Below the pieces are notes generated by a model. That model had not been told where the DNA came from. It saw only the letters and a program-made list of their open reading frames with translations, and searched no databases. Of a stretch of 64,000 nucleotides of DNA, positions 1 through 9,272 are shown piece by piece (position 1 is the stretch's first letter; each line of letters starts with the position of its first letter). Made by a program: the position numbers and the translations under genes. The DNA comes from JBDHWI01 sp964590135 (GTDB lineage Bacteria; Chloroflexota; Anaerolineae; J036; Brachytrichaceae), in assembly GCA_964590135.1 (NCBI GenBank), contig CAZPVX010000006.1:1-64000 (forward strand). The letters are read 5' to 3'.

Positions 1-800
1 GCTGCATCGTCGCGCCGGCTCACGTCATCCCACAGCACATTCGATTTTAAGCGCGCCGCGGTCTGCGCGATTTCAGCTTGCAGTGCGCGGTCGTCATCAT
101 GCAGGTATGGAATTTGCACCACATGTTGCAGCGCCGGCAGCGCGTGAATGATCTCGACAACGACACCGCGCCGGTCATTGGCCTTGCCGTTGTATACATA
201 GCCATCGACCGCAAACAGCACCTTCGGCTCAATCTGCTTGAAGCGATCCAGCACCGCGCCGGCGCCGATGTCCGGCGAGCAACTCGACCACACCGCGCCG
301 ATGCTGGCGCAGGCGAGGAAAGCGATCACCGCCTCGGGCATATTCGGCACGTAAGCCGCAACGCGATCTCCTGCCACAATGCCCATCTCGCGCAGCGACG
401 CAGCGACAGATGCCACCGCGCGCTTCAGCGTCTCCCATGACATTTCCGTGATTACTGGTCGCCGGGCGGTGCTTTCAGTGCTGAAGATGAGCGCCGGCGC
501 ATGCGGGTTGGCATGTCGCAGGGCATGTTCAGCATAGTTCAGCCGCGCGCCTGGGAACCACTCAGCGCCGGGCATCTCGCGCCGGCGCAACACGCGCTCG
601 AATGGCTGCGAAGCCTGAATGCCAAAGTATTGCCACAGCGACGCCCAGAACGCCTCGGTATCCGCAACCGACCACTGCCACAGCGCGGCATAGCCATCGA
701 AGTCGAGCGCAGCATGCTCACGCAGCCATTGCATGTAGTGATGCAGGTTGCTATTGCGTATGAACTCGCCAGAGGGTTGCCAGAGCACGTCCATTGTCAT
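1..800 (-). CDS. aacS: Acetoacetyl-CoA synthetase, N-terminal part (cut by window edge)
   Basis: The minus strand is open from the left edge to an ATG at 800 (second ATG at 794), giving about 266 residues of an acyl-CoA synthetase N-terminus. Residues WSSCSPDIGAGAVLDRF and EPKVLFAVDGYVYNGK match the segment typical of acetoacetyl-CoA synthetases, which activate acetoacetate with ATP and CoA in the cytoplasm. The protein opens with the short 'LWQPS' and 'FWASLWQYFGI' N-terminal motifs of this family. The AMP-binding P-loop and the C-terminal domain lie outside the window. No strong Shine-Dalgarno sequence is seen, so the choice between 800 and 794 is open. It is divergent from the next gene. 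Acetyl-CoA or propionyl-CoA synthetase is less likely because of the VDGYVYNGK segment. Confidence 0.85.
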   Translation of the reverse strand, partial: MTMDVLWQPSGEFIRNSNLHHYMQWLREHAALDFDGYAALWQWSVADTEAFWASLWQYFGIQASQPFERVLRRREMPGAEWFPGARLNYAEHALRHANPHAPALIFSTESTARRPVITEMSWETLKRAVASVAASLREMGIVAGDRVAAYVPNMPEAVIAFLACASIGAVWSSCSPDIGAGAVLDRFKQIEPKVLFAVDGYVYNGKANDRRGVVVEIIHALPALQHVVQIPYLHDDDRALQAEIAQTAARLKSNVLWDDVSRRDDA

Positions 801-927
801 CGCATTCTAGACAAATTTGAACCTCGCTCGAAGACGGGTGAGGTCGCGGAGGCATCGCAGCGATTTCGCACCTTTGCGAGATGCACCACAACTGCATTAC
901 ACTAACAGCGTTCGACAGGAGGCAGAT

Positions 928-1635
928 GTGTCGCTCGCAACCCAATCCAAACCATTCGTGAATTATCTTGAAGCGTGGCTCGCCGGTTTGAAGCCGCTCA
1001 AGCTATCAAAAGTGATCGATGATCCGGCAAAGGTCGCCGTGCTATGCGTCGACATCATCAACGGCTTTTGCACCGTCGGCCCGCTGGCCAGTCCGCGCGT
1101 TCAGGGCATCGTCAAGCCGATAGCAAAGTTGTTCAGCGATTGCCATACCGCCGGCGTGCGACACTTCATCCTCGCGCAGGACACGCATGCGCCCGATGCG
1201 GTGGAGTTTGCCAACTACCCGCCGCATTGCGTGCGCGGCACATCGGAATCACAGACTGCGCCGGAGTTGTTGAAGTTGCCATTCGCCGGCGCATACACGG
1301 TATTCGAGAAAAACTCCATCGCCTCGCATCAGAACACTGCGCTGGACGCGTGGCTGCATGCACACCCAGAGGTGACCACGTTCATCGTCGCCGGCGACTG
1401 CAGCGACCTTTGCACATATCAACTCGCCATGCACCTGCGGCTGCGCGCCAACGCAGCGCAGATGCGCGGCGTGCGCGTGATTTTGCCGGAGAACTGTGTA
1501 CAAACCTACGATACGCCGGTGAAAGTGGCGCAACAACTCGGCATCCCTGCGCACGACGGCGACCTGTTGCACGCCGTCTTCCTGCACAACATGTGGGCGA
1601 ATGGCGTGGAAGTGGTGAGCAAGCTGACGAAGTAA
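928..1635 (+). CDS. Isochorismatase-family cysteine hydrolase (nicotinamidase-like)
   Basis: A protein of 235 residues. GTG at 928 is chosen as start because a perfect AGGAGG (917-922) sits 5 nt upstream; the longer reading back to 817 has no such signal and a low-quality N-terminus. The family triad is visible: Asp in AVLCVDIINGF, Lys in VFEKNSIAS and the nucleophilic Cys in AGDCSDLCTYQLA. The metal-site pattern DTHAPDAVEF...YPPHCVRGT resembles that of nicotinamidases, which hydrolyse nicotinamide to nicotinate and ammonia in NAD salvage. The exact substrate is not proven. It stands alone between a divergent synthetase gene and a convergent glycosidase gene. Confidence 0.8.
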   Translation: MSLATQSKPFVNYLEAWLAGLKPLKLSKVIDDPAKVAVLCVDIINGFCTVGPLASPRVQGIVKPIAKLFSDCHTAGVRHFILAQDTHAPDAVEFANYPPHCVRGTSESQTAPELLKLPFAGAYTVFEKNSIASHQNTALDAWLHAHPEVTTFIVAGDCSDLCTYQLAMHLRLRANAAQMRGVRVILPENCVQTYDTPVKVAQQLGIPAHDGDLLHAVFLHNMWANGVEVVSKLTK

Positions 1636-1691
1636 AAAAGAACGCCAAGCATCAAGGTGCGATCTGATCCTAGCTCCTGCATCACCGCTCT

Positions 1692-3146
1692 TCAAACTCT
1701 GACCAACCGCACCGCCATGAACTGCCGGCGCGGCAGGTCGATGCGGCAATGGCCGCTTACCGTGCCGCGCAAGCGCTCAACCGTCATGTTCCATGTATCG
1801 ATGATGTCAGCGCGATAGCGGCCTTCTGGCAGATCGAACAGGCGAAATGCCGGCTGCCTGCGCCCATAATACGTGAGCAACACTGCATGGTCGCTCGTGC
1901 CGATGGTGCTGAAGTCCCAGCGCGACATGTGCGGCACGGGATTCATGGGCGCCGGCGATTCCATCAGCAACTTGTGCAAGAATGCCAGCCGCGTCGGGCT
2001 TTGACCCTTGATGCGGCCGCCTTTGCTCCACCACAGCTCTTCGCGCGCGTTGAGATATGTTTCGCCGTGCGCGCCGGCATGACCGCCCAGCATGACCACC
2101 TGCCACTGCCGGCATACCAGTTCACGCGCCGGCAGGTTGCCCCAGCCGTGATGGATGTCGCCCTCATAGCCGCACTCATCCAGCATCAACGGCTTCTCAT
2201 ATTGCTCATATAGCGCCTTCACCAGGCGCAGGTTGTCCTCTTGAAACTGCAGCGACACATGCGTGATCCATGGCTTGTTGTGGTCGTAGCGGTCTTCGGG
2301 GTGGCCGTTGTGGATGGAGCGCAGATGCGCAGACGGATCATGCCGCACAAGGATCTCGCAATAGCGATCCCAGTCTGCCATCGCCTTGTTCTGCATGAAG
2401 TCGTATTCGTTGGCAAGCGACCACCATACATTGCGATAGGCTGACAACCGCGCAATGGCGTAGCGCAGATAGCGGTCGTCGGCCTCGGCGCTCATATCCG
2501 CAAAGCCCCAACGATCGTAAGGATGGAACAAGATGATGTCGGCCTCAATGCCCATGGCGCGCAACGTTGTGATGTAGCCTTCGAATGTGCGCCAAAACGC
2601 CACATTGAAGCGCGCATGATCGAAATTGCCGCCGGCGTCGCGATCATAGGGAAAAGACGGCGGTTCATTGTGGTTGAAGTCGTAATGCTTCGGGAAGATG
2701 GTCATGCGAATCTTGTTGAAGGGCATGGCCGCGAGAGTGGAGAACGTCTGCTTCACCAGCGCCGGCTGTTGATGCGCCCATGCATACGCGGTGGTGCCAA
2801 GCGGCACAAACGGCGCGCCATCAGCATAGGCGAAGTGGCGCGTGCCGGCCACGCGCACCGGCCCATGCACGCCGCGCTTCGGCGCAATGCAGGTGAACGC
2901 GCCGTCAACGCCATTCAAGGCCGGCACATTGCTGTGCGTGATGTAGCGCCATTCACCAGGCGCATCGGGCATGAAGCGCACGCAATAGCGGCCATCGCCA
3001 TCGTAAAAGCCCTCCGCATCGACGCTGTTGCCGCCGTTGGAAAATGTCGCACTGAACGTCACATCAACAAAGGGATTGCCGGCGACGGGGCCGCGCAATT
3101 CAAGCGCGAAATCATCCCACTGAGGAATACGTCGTTGACGACTCAT
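1692..3146 (-). CDS. DUF5060/DUF4038-type putative glycoside hydrolase
   Basis: A protein of 484 residues. Residues about 1-90 form a beta-rich DUF5060-like N-terminal domain (WDDFALELRG, FYDGDGRYCVRFMPDAPGEW). A TIM-barrel-like DUF4038 region follows (PFVPLGTTAYAWAHQ, NKIRMTIFPKHYDFNH, NVWWSLANEYDFM). The C-terminus resembles DUF5605 (ADIIDTWNMTVERL). Candidate catalytic acids are Glu in LANEYD and Glu in LMLDECGYEGD. Family members act on plant polysaccharides, but the substrate here is unknown. No signal peptide is seen, so it is probably cytoplasmic. Its ATG overlaps the stop of the upstream alpha/beta hydrolase gene by 4 bases (ATGA), so the two are translationally coupled. Confidence 0.75.
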   Translation of the reverse strand: MSRQRRIPQWDDFALELRGPVAGNPFVDVTFSATFSNGGNSVDAEGFYDGDGRYCVRFMPDAPGEWRYITHSNVPALNGVDGAFTCIAPKRGVHGPVRVAGTRHFAYADGAPFVPLGTTAYAWAHQQPALVKQTFSTLAAMPFNKIRMTIFPKHYDFNHNEPPSFPYDRDAGGNFDHARFNVAFWRTFEGYITTLRAMGIEADIILFHPYDRWGFADMSAEADDRYLRYAIARLSAYRNVWWSLANEYDFMQNKAMADWDRYCEILVRHDPSAHLRSIHNGHPEDRYDHNKPWITHVSLQFQEDNLRLVKALYEQYEKPLMLDECGYEGDIHHGWGNLPARELVCRQWQVVMLGGHAGAHGETYLNAREELWWSKGGRIKGQSPTRLAFLHKLLMESPAPMNPVPHMSRWDFSTIGTSDHAVLLTYYGRRQPAFRLFDLPEGRYRADIIDTWNMTVERLRGTVSGHCRIDLPRRQFMAVRLVRV

Positions 3147-4129
3147 GCTGGTGGTTGTAGCGCATTGCCGGCAAGCGTCAACTTCTGGTGAAAGAAGGAG
3201 ATCGCGCGCTCCATCATCAGCGAAAGGTCGCGACCTTGCAGACTATGGCCGGCGCGCGGGTATTCATACAGCATCACGTCCTTGCCGAGCAGCTTCAACC
3301 GCGCATCCAAATCGCGCGACCATGCCGGCGGCACCTGATCGTCGCGCCCACCGTGATGAATCTCAACTGCCGCAGTGACATCGCTGAGGTAGTTGATCGG
3401 TGAGATCGGCGCATATTCGCTCAGCGGCACATTCTGCTCGGGGATGCGCGCGCCGGCGCGAAACACTTCGCTGATCTGCTTCGTGTTGGCCTGCTCATCT
3501 GCGCTCATCGCGCCATACAGCACGGCAGCTTTCACATCCTTGCTCAGCGTCAGCACGCGGGCGGCAATGCCGCCGCCCATGGAGTGACCGAACAAGCCAA
3601 TGGCATCGGGATCGGCATTGGGCAGGCGCCTGGCATATGCGATCAAGTTCATCACGTCGATGGCGTAACCGATGCGGAAGAGGTTGCCCTGCTCCTCGCT
3701 GCCCTCGCTGCGGCCATGCCCGCGATAGTCGGGGTGGATGACGAGATAGCCGGCGCGCGCGAGCATGTCGGCATAGCGCTGGGTATAGGTGTAGGGCGTG
3801 CGATATGCGCGCGGGTTCACATAGCCATGCAGCACCAGCACTACTGGAAATGGCCCGCTGCCCTTCGGCGTGTTCATGAAGCCGTATACCTTCAGGCCGT
3901 CACTATCGAAGCTGATGAGCGTGCGGGTGAAGGCGCTGGTCACCTGCAAAGTCTGTTCGACCCTTAGCTCACCGTTGCCATATTCGCGACTGCGCAGGCT
4001 TTCGATATAGAGCGGCTGGTAGGGCGATGGCGTGGGCGAGGGGGATTGCGCGCGCGCCGGCGCAGCAGTCATGCCGACAAACACGACAACAATCGCCAAC
4101 AAAACCTGCGTGATTTTCATGCCGCACAT
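3143..4129 (-). CDS. Secreted alpha/beta hydrolase (prolyl-oligopeptidase/dienelactone type)
   Basis: A protein of 328 residues. A signal peptide covers about residues 1-27 (hydrophobic core VLLAIVVVFVGMTAAPARA). The hydrolase fold shows the oxyanion segment VLHGYVNPR, the nucleophile elbow GHSMGGG (Ser), Asp in HGGRDDQVPP and His in YPRAGHSLQG, so the full Ser-Asp-His triad is present. It is probably an exported esterase or peptidase. It is first in a two-gene operon, its stop overlapping the start of the downstream glycosidase gene, which suggests linked carbohydrate-ester degradation. The substrate cannot be read from the sequence. Confidence 0.82.
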   Translation of the reverse strand: MCGMKITQVLLAIVVVFVGMTAAPARAQSPSPTPSPYQPLYIESLRSREYGNGELRVEQTLQVTSAFTRTLISFDSDGLKVYGFMNTPKGSGPFPVVLVLHGYVNPRAYRTPYTYTQRYADMLARAGYLVIHPDYRGHGRSEGSEEQGNLFRIGYAIDVMNLIAYARRLPNADPDAIGLFGHSMGGGIAARVLTLSKDVKAAVLYGAMSADEQANTKQISEVFRAGARIPEQNVPLSEYAPISPINYLSDVTAAVEIHHGGRDDQVPPAWSRDLDARLKLLGKDVMLYEYPRAGHSLQGRDLSLMMERAISFFHQKLTLAGNALQPPA

Positions 4130-4177
4130 GTTGGCGCATCTTCCTGAGCGCCGGCTAAAAACGCGCTATTTTGCTTT

Positions 4178-5302
4178 CTAGTATTCGATCGCGAAGTCCA
4201 GGGTGTAGCCGCCGGCGCTGCCCGCGCTGTTCACGCTGTGCGCGCCACGCCCCCACTTCCCGTCCTTCCCGTCGCGGCTGAAGCGCAGGCTGAACGAGCC
4301 GGGCCGGCTCTCCGGCGCCAGCGCGAAGTAGTCAAAGTCCTCGATCTCAGCCTGCAGGTCGTCAAACGCCGGGCGGCCAGTGATGGTCAATTGCGCGGAT
4401 GGCTTGACCTTCACCTTGATCGCACGGCGCAGTTGCACCTTCTTGCCATGCTTGATCATGCGCGTGCCGCTCGCCGGCCAGCGCGACTGCACGCCGTTGA
4501 CCGAAAACACCAGCGCTGCAGGCTCTTGCAGCTCTGGCTGCTGCGCATTGAAGAACGACAGGCGCTTCAACCGCACCGTGACAGTCTTAGTTTTTTCGCT
4601 GACCTCAAGCTCCAAGCCCTTTGTCGTGCCGGCGGGTGGCTGCGCAAGGTTGTCGGGGGGGCGGCGGGCAGCATAGTCCTGCACAAACCAGCCTCGCCAC
4701 TGCTCTTTCGCCGGGCTGCTCTCCTGCCAGGTCGCGTCATCCGCGCTGGCAGTCAGCGTGATCTCCTGATCAGGCCAATTCACGTCATAGAGATGCACGA
4801 TGAATTTGCCGCCGGCGGTGTCGATGTCGTAGCCATGCGCCACGACCTGATGGTTGCGGCCCAGATTGGCCAAATCACGCGCAACGATCAAGCCGAGCGT
4901 GACCGGCACGCCGCGATCGATCGACTCGCGCAGCCGTTTCCACTCGTCTTCACGCGTGCGCCGGCGCACACCCTTGCTGAAGAAGCTCGGCCCATCGGGC
5001 GCAAGTGACCACAACACGAACTTTGCCGCGGTCAGCGTGAGAAAACTGTCGATCTGGCGGCTGTAGATGTACTTGGCGAGGGGATGGTCGTCGGGCGGCA
5101 CGCCTGCCGGCGCGAAGTCGGTCGACGTGAACGGCGGCAATTTCAGATTGAAGAGGAAATGATCGAGTGCAGAGAATGCCATGCCGCCGCAGCGCCCGCT
5201 CGTCTGCAGCTTGCCCACACCCGGCACATCGGCAATGACATTGACGAAGTAGTTTGCAAAATGATAGCCGTGCTGCGCCGGCGTGAAAGCTGTCGTTGGC
5301 AT
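4178..5302 (-). CDS. Hypothetical protein with papain-like Cys/His motifs
   Basis: A protein of 374 residues, not matched to a named family. The N-terminal half carries TSGRCGGMAFSALD (Cys in a CGGM turn near residue 38), then NHQVVAHGYDID (His) and HLYDVNWPDQE (Asp/Asn). This order is that of C39/papain-like cysteine peptidases and transglutaminases. The C-terminal part from about residue 215 is beta-rich and lysine/arginine-rich and may be a separate binding domain. No signal peptide or membrane segment is seen. The gene is followed by the divergently placed hydrolase pair on the same strand, 48 bases away. The papain-like assignment is inference from motif order only. Confidence 0.55.
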   Translation of the reverse strand: MPTTAFTPAQHGYHFANYFVNVIADVPGVGKLQTSGRCGGMAFSALDHFLFNLKLPPFTSTDFAPAGVPPDDHPLAKYIYSRQIDSFLTLTAAKFVLWSLAPDGPSFFSKGVRRRTREDEWKRLRESIDRGVPVTLGLIVARDLANLGRNHQVVAHGYDIDTAGGKFIVHLYDVNWPDQEITLTASADDATWQESSPAKEQWRGWFVQDYAARRPPDNLAQPPAGTTKGLELEVSEKTKTVTVRLKRLSFFNAQQPELQEPAALVFSVNGVQSRWPASGTRMIKHGKKVQLRRAIKVKVKPSAQLTITGRPAFDDLQAEIEDFDYFALAPESRPGSFSLRFSRDGKDGKWGRGAHSVNSAGSAGGYTLDFAIEY

Positions 5303-5383
5303 GCTCAGGTTTTATCTGAATTTCACGCCGGCGCAAGCGTCGATGGGCAAGTCGATCAGGCTTGCCCATCGATCGGCGTCAGA

Positions 5384-7264
5384 TCACTGGCGAATCTTCA
5401 CAGGCACGATGCTGCGCACCTCACCAGCGATATTCGTGACGACCGCCCACACCTTGCCGGCCGGCGGTTCTGTCAGCACTGTGCGGAAGTTCAGCCGGCC
5501 ATTCTTCGGCACGCTGTACGGCGCATCGTCGTTCAACGCCACAGCGCCGCTGCCTTGCGCGTTGTCGGCCAGGCTGACGATGAGCTTCTCGCCGGCGGTG
5601 AAGCCCGTGCCGGTCACGCGCAGATACACATCGCCCGTGATCACCGCTGTCACAGTGAGATGTGCAGTCGGCGTCATAGTAGGTGTAACCGTCGGCTCAC
5701 TCGTCTCAGTCGCGGTCGGCTCCAGCGTCGGCGTCTCCGTCGGTTCAGTCGTCTCGGTCGCGGTCGGCTCCAGCGTCGGCGTCTCCGTCGGCTCAGTTGT
5801 CTCAGTCGCAGTCGGCTCAGGCGTCTTGGTGGCCGTCGGCTCCAGCGTTGGCGTATGCGTTGCAGTCGGTTCAGTCGTCGCTGTCGCCGGCGTGGTCGGC
5901 GTAGCAGTGGCAGTTGATGTGGCCGTTGGCAACGCGGTTGCAGTCGCCGTTGCCGTGTTGATCGGGATGGCGGTGTTGGTCGCCGTTGGCAACGCGGTTG
6001 CAGTCGCCGTAGCCGTGTTGATCGGGATGGCAGTGTTGGTCGCCGTCGGCAACACAGTTGCAGTCGCCGTAGCCGTGTTGATCGGGATGGATGTCGCCGT
6101 CAACGTCGGCGGCACATTGGTCGCCGTTGCGGTGGGCAACGGAGTAGCAGTAGGCAGTGGCGCCTGAGTCGGCAACGGGATGGCGGTGGCAACAGGTGTG
6201 TTGGTCGGCAGCGGTGGAATAGCCGTCGGAATCGGGATTGGCGTGTTCGTTGGCAGCGGTGGCGGCGGCGTCCACGTAGGTGGCGGCGGCTGTGTTGGCG
6301 TGCTGCTCGGGAATGGCGACGGCGTGCCAGGCGGCAGGCTGAACAGGCTGAAGATCATCACCGCCATGCCGGTGCGCTCGTAATACTCGACGCGGAAGCT
6401 GTGATTACCGCGGCTGAGCGTGAGGTCGGTGCTGACGTCGCGCGGTGGTCCATCCGACCATGCATCCAACACCAGCACGTTATCCACAAACATCCTCATG
6501 CCATCGTCGACGCGGAAGATGAAGCGATAAGTGCCGGTCTCGAAGAACATGTTGCGCGTCCAGCGCACCGAAAAGTTGTCGGCGGGAATGCGCGGATCGG
6601 GCGAGCCATAGCCCCAATCGAAGTTCAGCACCGCATCGTTGCGGATAACTGAGGGGAAGCCGGCGAGGCTGGCGTTGGCGAAGTAATCGCCGCGCCAGTC
6701 TGGGAAAGATGGCAGCGCCGTTGGCTGCACCTGAGTGGGTCGCGGCGCAGGGGTGTTGGTCGCGCGCGCCGGCGACTGCGTGGCGACGCGCGTCGGCTGT
6801 TGTGGCGCCGAGGTCGGCTGCTCAGGCTGCGCCGTCGGCGGCGTGACTGTCGGTTGCAGCACCGTCAGCGTATCTGAGGCGAAACGGCCGGCGGTGCGCG
6901 TCTGCGCATACACCTCCCACACGCCCGGCACGATATCTGCCGGCAGCGTCGCGGTAAATTCAAATCGCCCCTGCACGTTGGCTGTTGCAATGGCAAGGAT
7001 GGCAGTGCCAACATTTGGCGAAGGCACTGTCGGCACCAGGCCAATCGTCACCTCTTCGCCGGCCTGCCAATCCTGCCCGATGATTGCCAGCACACTGCCG
7101 GGCGTAGCCTGATCGGGGATGACCGAAAGATACGGCTGCACGACCGTGGGCGTGGGTGAAGGCTCGGGCGGTGTTTGCGGGTGTGGCTGGCACGCCACGA
7201 TAATGGCGGATACAATCGCCAGCGCGACAAACAGTCCAGCAATATGCCACTTGTTGATGCTCAT
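5384..7264 (-). CDS. PA14-domain lipoprotein with Thr/Pro-rich repeat stalk
   Basis: A protein of 626 residues starting at ATG 7264, chosen because AAGGA lies just upstream; an in-frame ATG at 7279 is less well placed. The order is: lipoprotein signal (IVSAIIVAC, lipobox Cys near residue 25), short Pro-rich linker, Ig-like or TIG-like domain (residues ~45-130), second linker, PA14 domain (~residues 185-310: WRGDYFANASL, FRVDDGMRMFVDN), a ~200-residue stalk of Pro/Thr/Ala repeats, and a second IPT/Ig-like C-terminal domain. PA14 domains commonly bind carbohydrate. It is probably anchored outside the membrane and displays two binding domains on a flexible stalk. The stalk DNA is itself tandemly repeated. 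Confidence 0.82.
   Translation of the reverse strand: MSINKWHIAGLFVALAIVSAIIVACQPHPQTPPEPSPTPTVVQPYLSVIPDQATPGSVLAIIGQDWQAGEEVTIGLVPTVPSPNVGTAILAIATANVQGRFEFTATLPADIVPGVWEVYAQTRTAGRFASDTLTVLQPTVTPPTAQPEQPTSAPQQPTRVATQSPARATNTPAPRPTQVQPTALPSFPDWRGDYFANASLAGFPSVIRNDAVLNFDWGYGSPDPRIPADNFSVRWTRNMFFETGTYRFIFRVDDGMRMFVDNVLVLDAWSDGPPRDVSTDLTLSRGNHSFRVEYYERTGMAVMIFSLFSLPPGTPSPFPSSTPTQPPPPTWTPPPPLPTNTPIPIPTAIPPLPTNTPVATAIPLPTQAPLPTATPLPTATATNVPPTLTATSIPINTATATATVLPTATNTAIPINTATATATALPTATNTAIPINTATATATALPTATSTATATPTTPATATTEPTATHTPTLEPTATKTPEPTATETTEPTETPTLEPTATETTEPTETPTLEPTATETSEPTVTPTMTPTAHLTVTAVITGDVYLRVTGTGFTAGEKLIVSLADNAQGSGAVALNDDAPYSVPKNGRLNFRTVLTEPPAGKVWAVVTNIAGEVRSIVPVKIRQ
5698..6120 (-). repeat. 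Coding tandem repeats (48-bp and 60-bp units) in the PA14 lipoprotein stalk
   Basis: Two blocks of near-identical DNA repeats encode the stalk. A 48-bp unit coding a 16-residue PTATET-TEPTETPTLE-type repeat recurs at about 5714 and 5762, with partial copies on both sides. A 60-bp unit coding a 20-residue LPTATNTAIPINTATATATA-type repeat recurs with exact 60-base period at 5941-6000 and 6001-6060, plus flanking partial copies. Both unit lengths are multiples of three, so gain or loss of a unit keeps the reading frame. Confidence 0.85.
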
Positions 7265-7510
7265 AGTCGATCCTTGCAAAAATGCTTGGGCGTATCCTTC
7301 TCGATTTCCCCTGTGCTCGCGTTTCGACGGTCAGATCGCGGGGCGAATCTGCATCCCGTTTGTTGGCGTGTTGAATGGCACACATCGCACATCCGTTTGC
7401 ACTATTGTGCGAGACTGGCGTGAAAGCAAGCTGACAATTCGTCGCCTGCACACCACCAACTAGTCTACACGCAGACGCAATTCCATCCCAATTCGTTCCA
7501 GAGACAATCT

Positions 7511-8371
7511 ATGCGCAGATGGCAACAAATCTCAAGTCCTAAAACGATCTTCTCGATGCACCAGGTGGGGCCGGCGGTATGGCTGCTCGGCACCAATGAG
7601 GGGCTGTGGCGTTATAGCGCCGGCGATTGCATTCAGGTCGCCCCGATCCTCGCCAATACCGCGTTGAGCGCAGTCGCTGCCGCGTCGGGCATCGTCTTCG
7701 TCGGCGCCGCCGACGGCATCGCATATTCCACAGATGCCGGCAACAGCTGGACCGCCGGCGCCATTCAAGGCACAGTGCAGGTCTCACAGATCCTGCTCTC
7801 CCCCGATTTCCAGCACGATGGCATGGGCTTCGCAGCAACCACCGGCCACGGCGTGCTGCGCACCACCGATGGCGGCGCATCGTGGGTGTTCAAGAACATC
7901 GGCCTGTCGAACCGCGAAGTGACGGCGCTGGCGCTTTCGCCTGTATTCAACATGGATCTCACCCTGTTCGCTGGCGTCATCGATGGCCTGTTCAAGAGCG
8001 AAACGCTTGGCGAGCGCTGGCGGCTCTCACCAGTCGAGCCAGACGCGATGCCGCTGTCGGGCGTTGCATTTGCGCGCAGCGCAGTGATCGCTGGCAGCGA
8101 GACCAAAGGGTTGTATCACTCCGGCAATCGCGGCGAAAGCTGGAGCAAGCGCAATGCGTTCAGCGCCGGCCCGATCAATATGCTTGCCACATCGCGCAGC
8201 AACACACGCATCGCTGTTGCCACGCCAACAGTGGTCGCCACGTCAGTCGACTATGGCGAAACGTGGGAGCGCACCGATGGCAAGACCCCGCGCGAGATCA
8301 TCGCGCTCGGCGTGACGGATGAAGGCGAAGTCCTGTGCGGCACACAGGGCGAAGGGCTGTGGGCTTACTGA
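7511..8371 (+). CDS. BNR-repeat beta-propeller protein
   Basis: A protein of 286 residues made of repeated beta-propeller blades. Asp-box-like motifs are visible at STDAGNSW, TTDGGASW, SGNRGESW and SVDYGETW. Sialidase, sortilin and HCF136-type propellers share these motifs, but no catalytic residues of sialidase are apparent, so a scaffold or sensor role is more likely. No signal peptide is seen. Its TGA overlaps the ATG of the next gene by one base (TGATG), so the two are translationally coupled. It shares an operon with a sugar dehydrogenase-like and an enolase-superfamily gene. Confidence 0.72.
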   Translation: MRRWQQISSPKTIFSMHQVGPAVWLLGTNEGLWRYSAGDCIQVAPILANTALSAVAAASGIVFVGAADGIAYSTDAGNSWTAGAIQGTVQVSQILLSPDFQHDGMGFAATTGHGVLRTTDGGASWVFKNIGLSNREVTALALSPVFNMDLTLFAGVIDGLFKSETLGERWRLSPVEPDAMPLSGVAFARSAVIAGSETKGLYHSGNRGESWSKRNAFSAGPINMLATSRSNTRIAVATPTVVATSVDYGETWERTDGKTPREIIALGVTDEGEVLCGTQGEGLWAY

Positions 8372-9186
8372 TGAAGATCGCAGTCACCGGCGGCAACGGC
8401 CGCTTTGGGCGCGTTGTGGTGGCGCATCTGGCGCAACAGGGCCACGCGGTGATCAACATCGACCGCGTGGCTACCGACGCGCCGGCGACAAACGCGCCCT
8501 TCATCGCGCTCGATCTGGCTGACGTGGATGCGCTTGTGCGCGCTTTCGAGGGTTGCGAGGCAGTGGTTCACCTGGCAGCCTTCCCCAGCCCGCGCAATCA
8601 CCCCGCACCAGAGATTTACGCCAATAACACCGTCACCAGCTATAACGTGCTGCACGCGTGCGCCACACTCGGCGTCCAGAAGCTGTGCATGGCGTCGAGC
8701 ATCAACGCCATCGGCGGCGCATACAGCCGCAAGGCGCGATACGACTATTTCCCCGTGGATGAGCAGCACCCGACCTACAACGAGGATCCCTACAGCCTTT
8801 CGAAGTGGGTGCAGGAGATTCAGGCGGACTCGTTCGCGCGGCTGCACAACGACATGACAATCAGCAACCTGCGCCTGCATGGGTTGCATGAAGGGAAGCT
8901 GGATGTCACACCAAACCTGGCATTGCAATCTGCAATCAACAACCTGTGGGCGTACACCGAGATTCACGCCGGCGCCCGCGCAGTCGCATGCGCACTGAAC
9001 GCCGGGTGGCGCGGGCATGAAGTGTTCTTCATCACCGCGCCGCATACTTGTGTCGATGTGCCATCGCTGGAACTTGCGCAGCGCTTCTTCCCGCAGGTGC
9101 CGATCCGCGGCGACCTGACCGATCACCGCAGCTTCTACGATTGCAGCAAAGCTGAGCGGCTGCTGGGATGGAAGCATGATCTTTGA
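8371..9186 (+). CDS. NAD-dependent epimerase/dehydratase (extended SDR)
   Basis: A protein of 271 residues. The Rossmann NAD site is VTGGNGRFG at the N-terminus. The active-site region shows SSINAIGG and the YSLSK catalytic Tyr-Lys pair. Start ATG 8371 overlaps the preceding stop by one base. The protein resembles uronate dehydrogenase and UDP-sugar epimerase relatives, which oxidise or invert sugars. The downstream enolase-superfamily dehydratase favours a role in uronate or aldonate catabolism, but this is inference. Confidence 0.82.
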   Translation: MKIAVTGGNGRFGRVVVAHLAQQGHAVINIDRVATDAPATNAPFIALDLADVDALVRAFEGCEAVVHLAAFPSPRNHPAPEIYANNTVTSYNVLHACATLGVQKLCMASSINAIGGAYSRKARYDYFPVDEQHPTYNEDPYSLSKWVQEIQADSFARLHNDMTISNLRLHGLHEGKLDVTPNLALQSAINNLWAYTEIHAGARAVACALNAGWRGHEVFFITAPHTCVDVPSLELAQRFFPQVPIRGDLTDHRSFYDCSKAERLLGWKHDL

Positions 9187-9272
9187 TCTCAGATGTTGGA
9201 TTTGCAGTTAAATCATCAGCCGCTATGATGGGTTCGCCGGCGGCATCCGGCCAATGGCGAATCTTCAACACC

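Noticed and set aside
1..800. Plain acetyl-CoA synthetase
   Set aside because: The segment EPKVLFAVDGYVYNGK and the LDRFKQIEP context fit acetoacetyl-CoA synthetases better.
5690..6130. Possible CRISPR array
   Set aside because: The repeats are contiguous 48- and 60-base coding units without unique spacers.
5283..6167. Long plus-strand reading rich in Val/Gly/Ala (VGVAVGSVVSVAVG pattern)
   Set aside because: It is the antisense of the Thr/Pro-rich stalk of the PA14 lipoprotein; the minus-strand gene has a signal peptide and domains.
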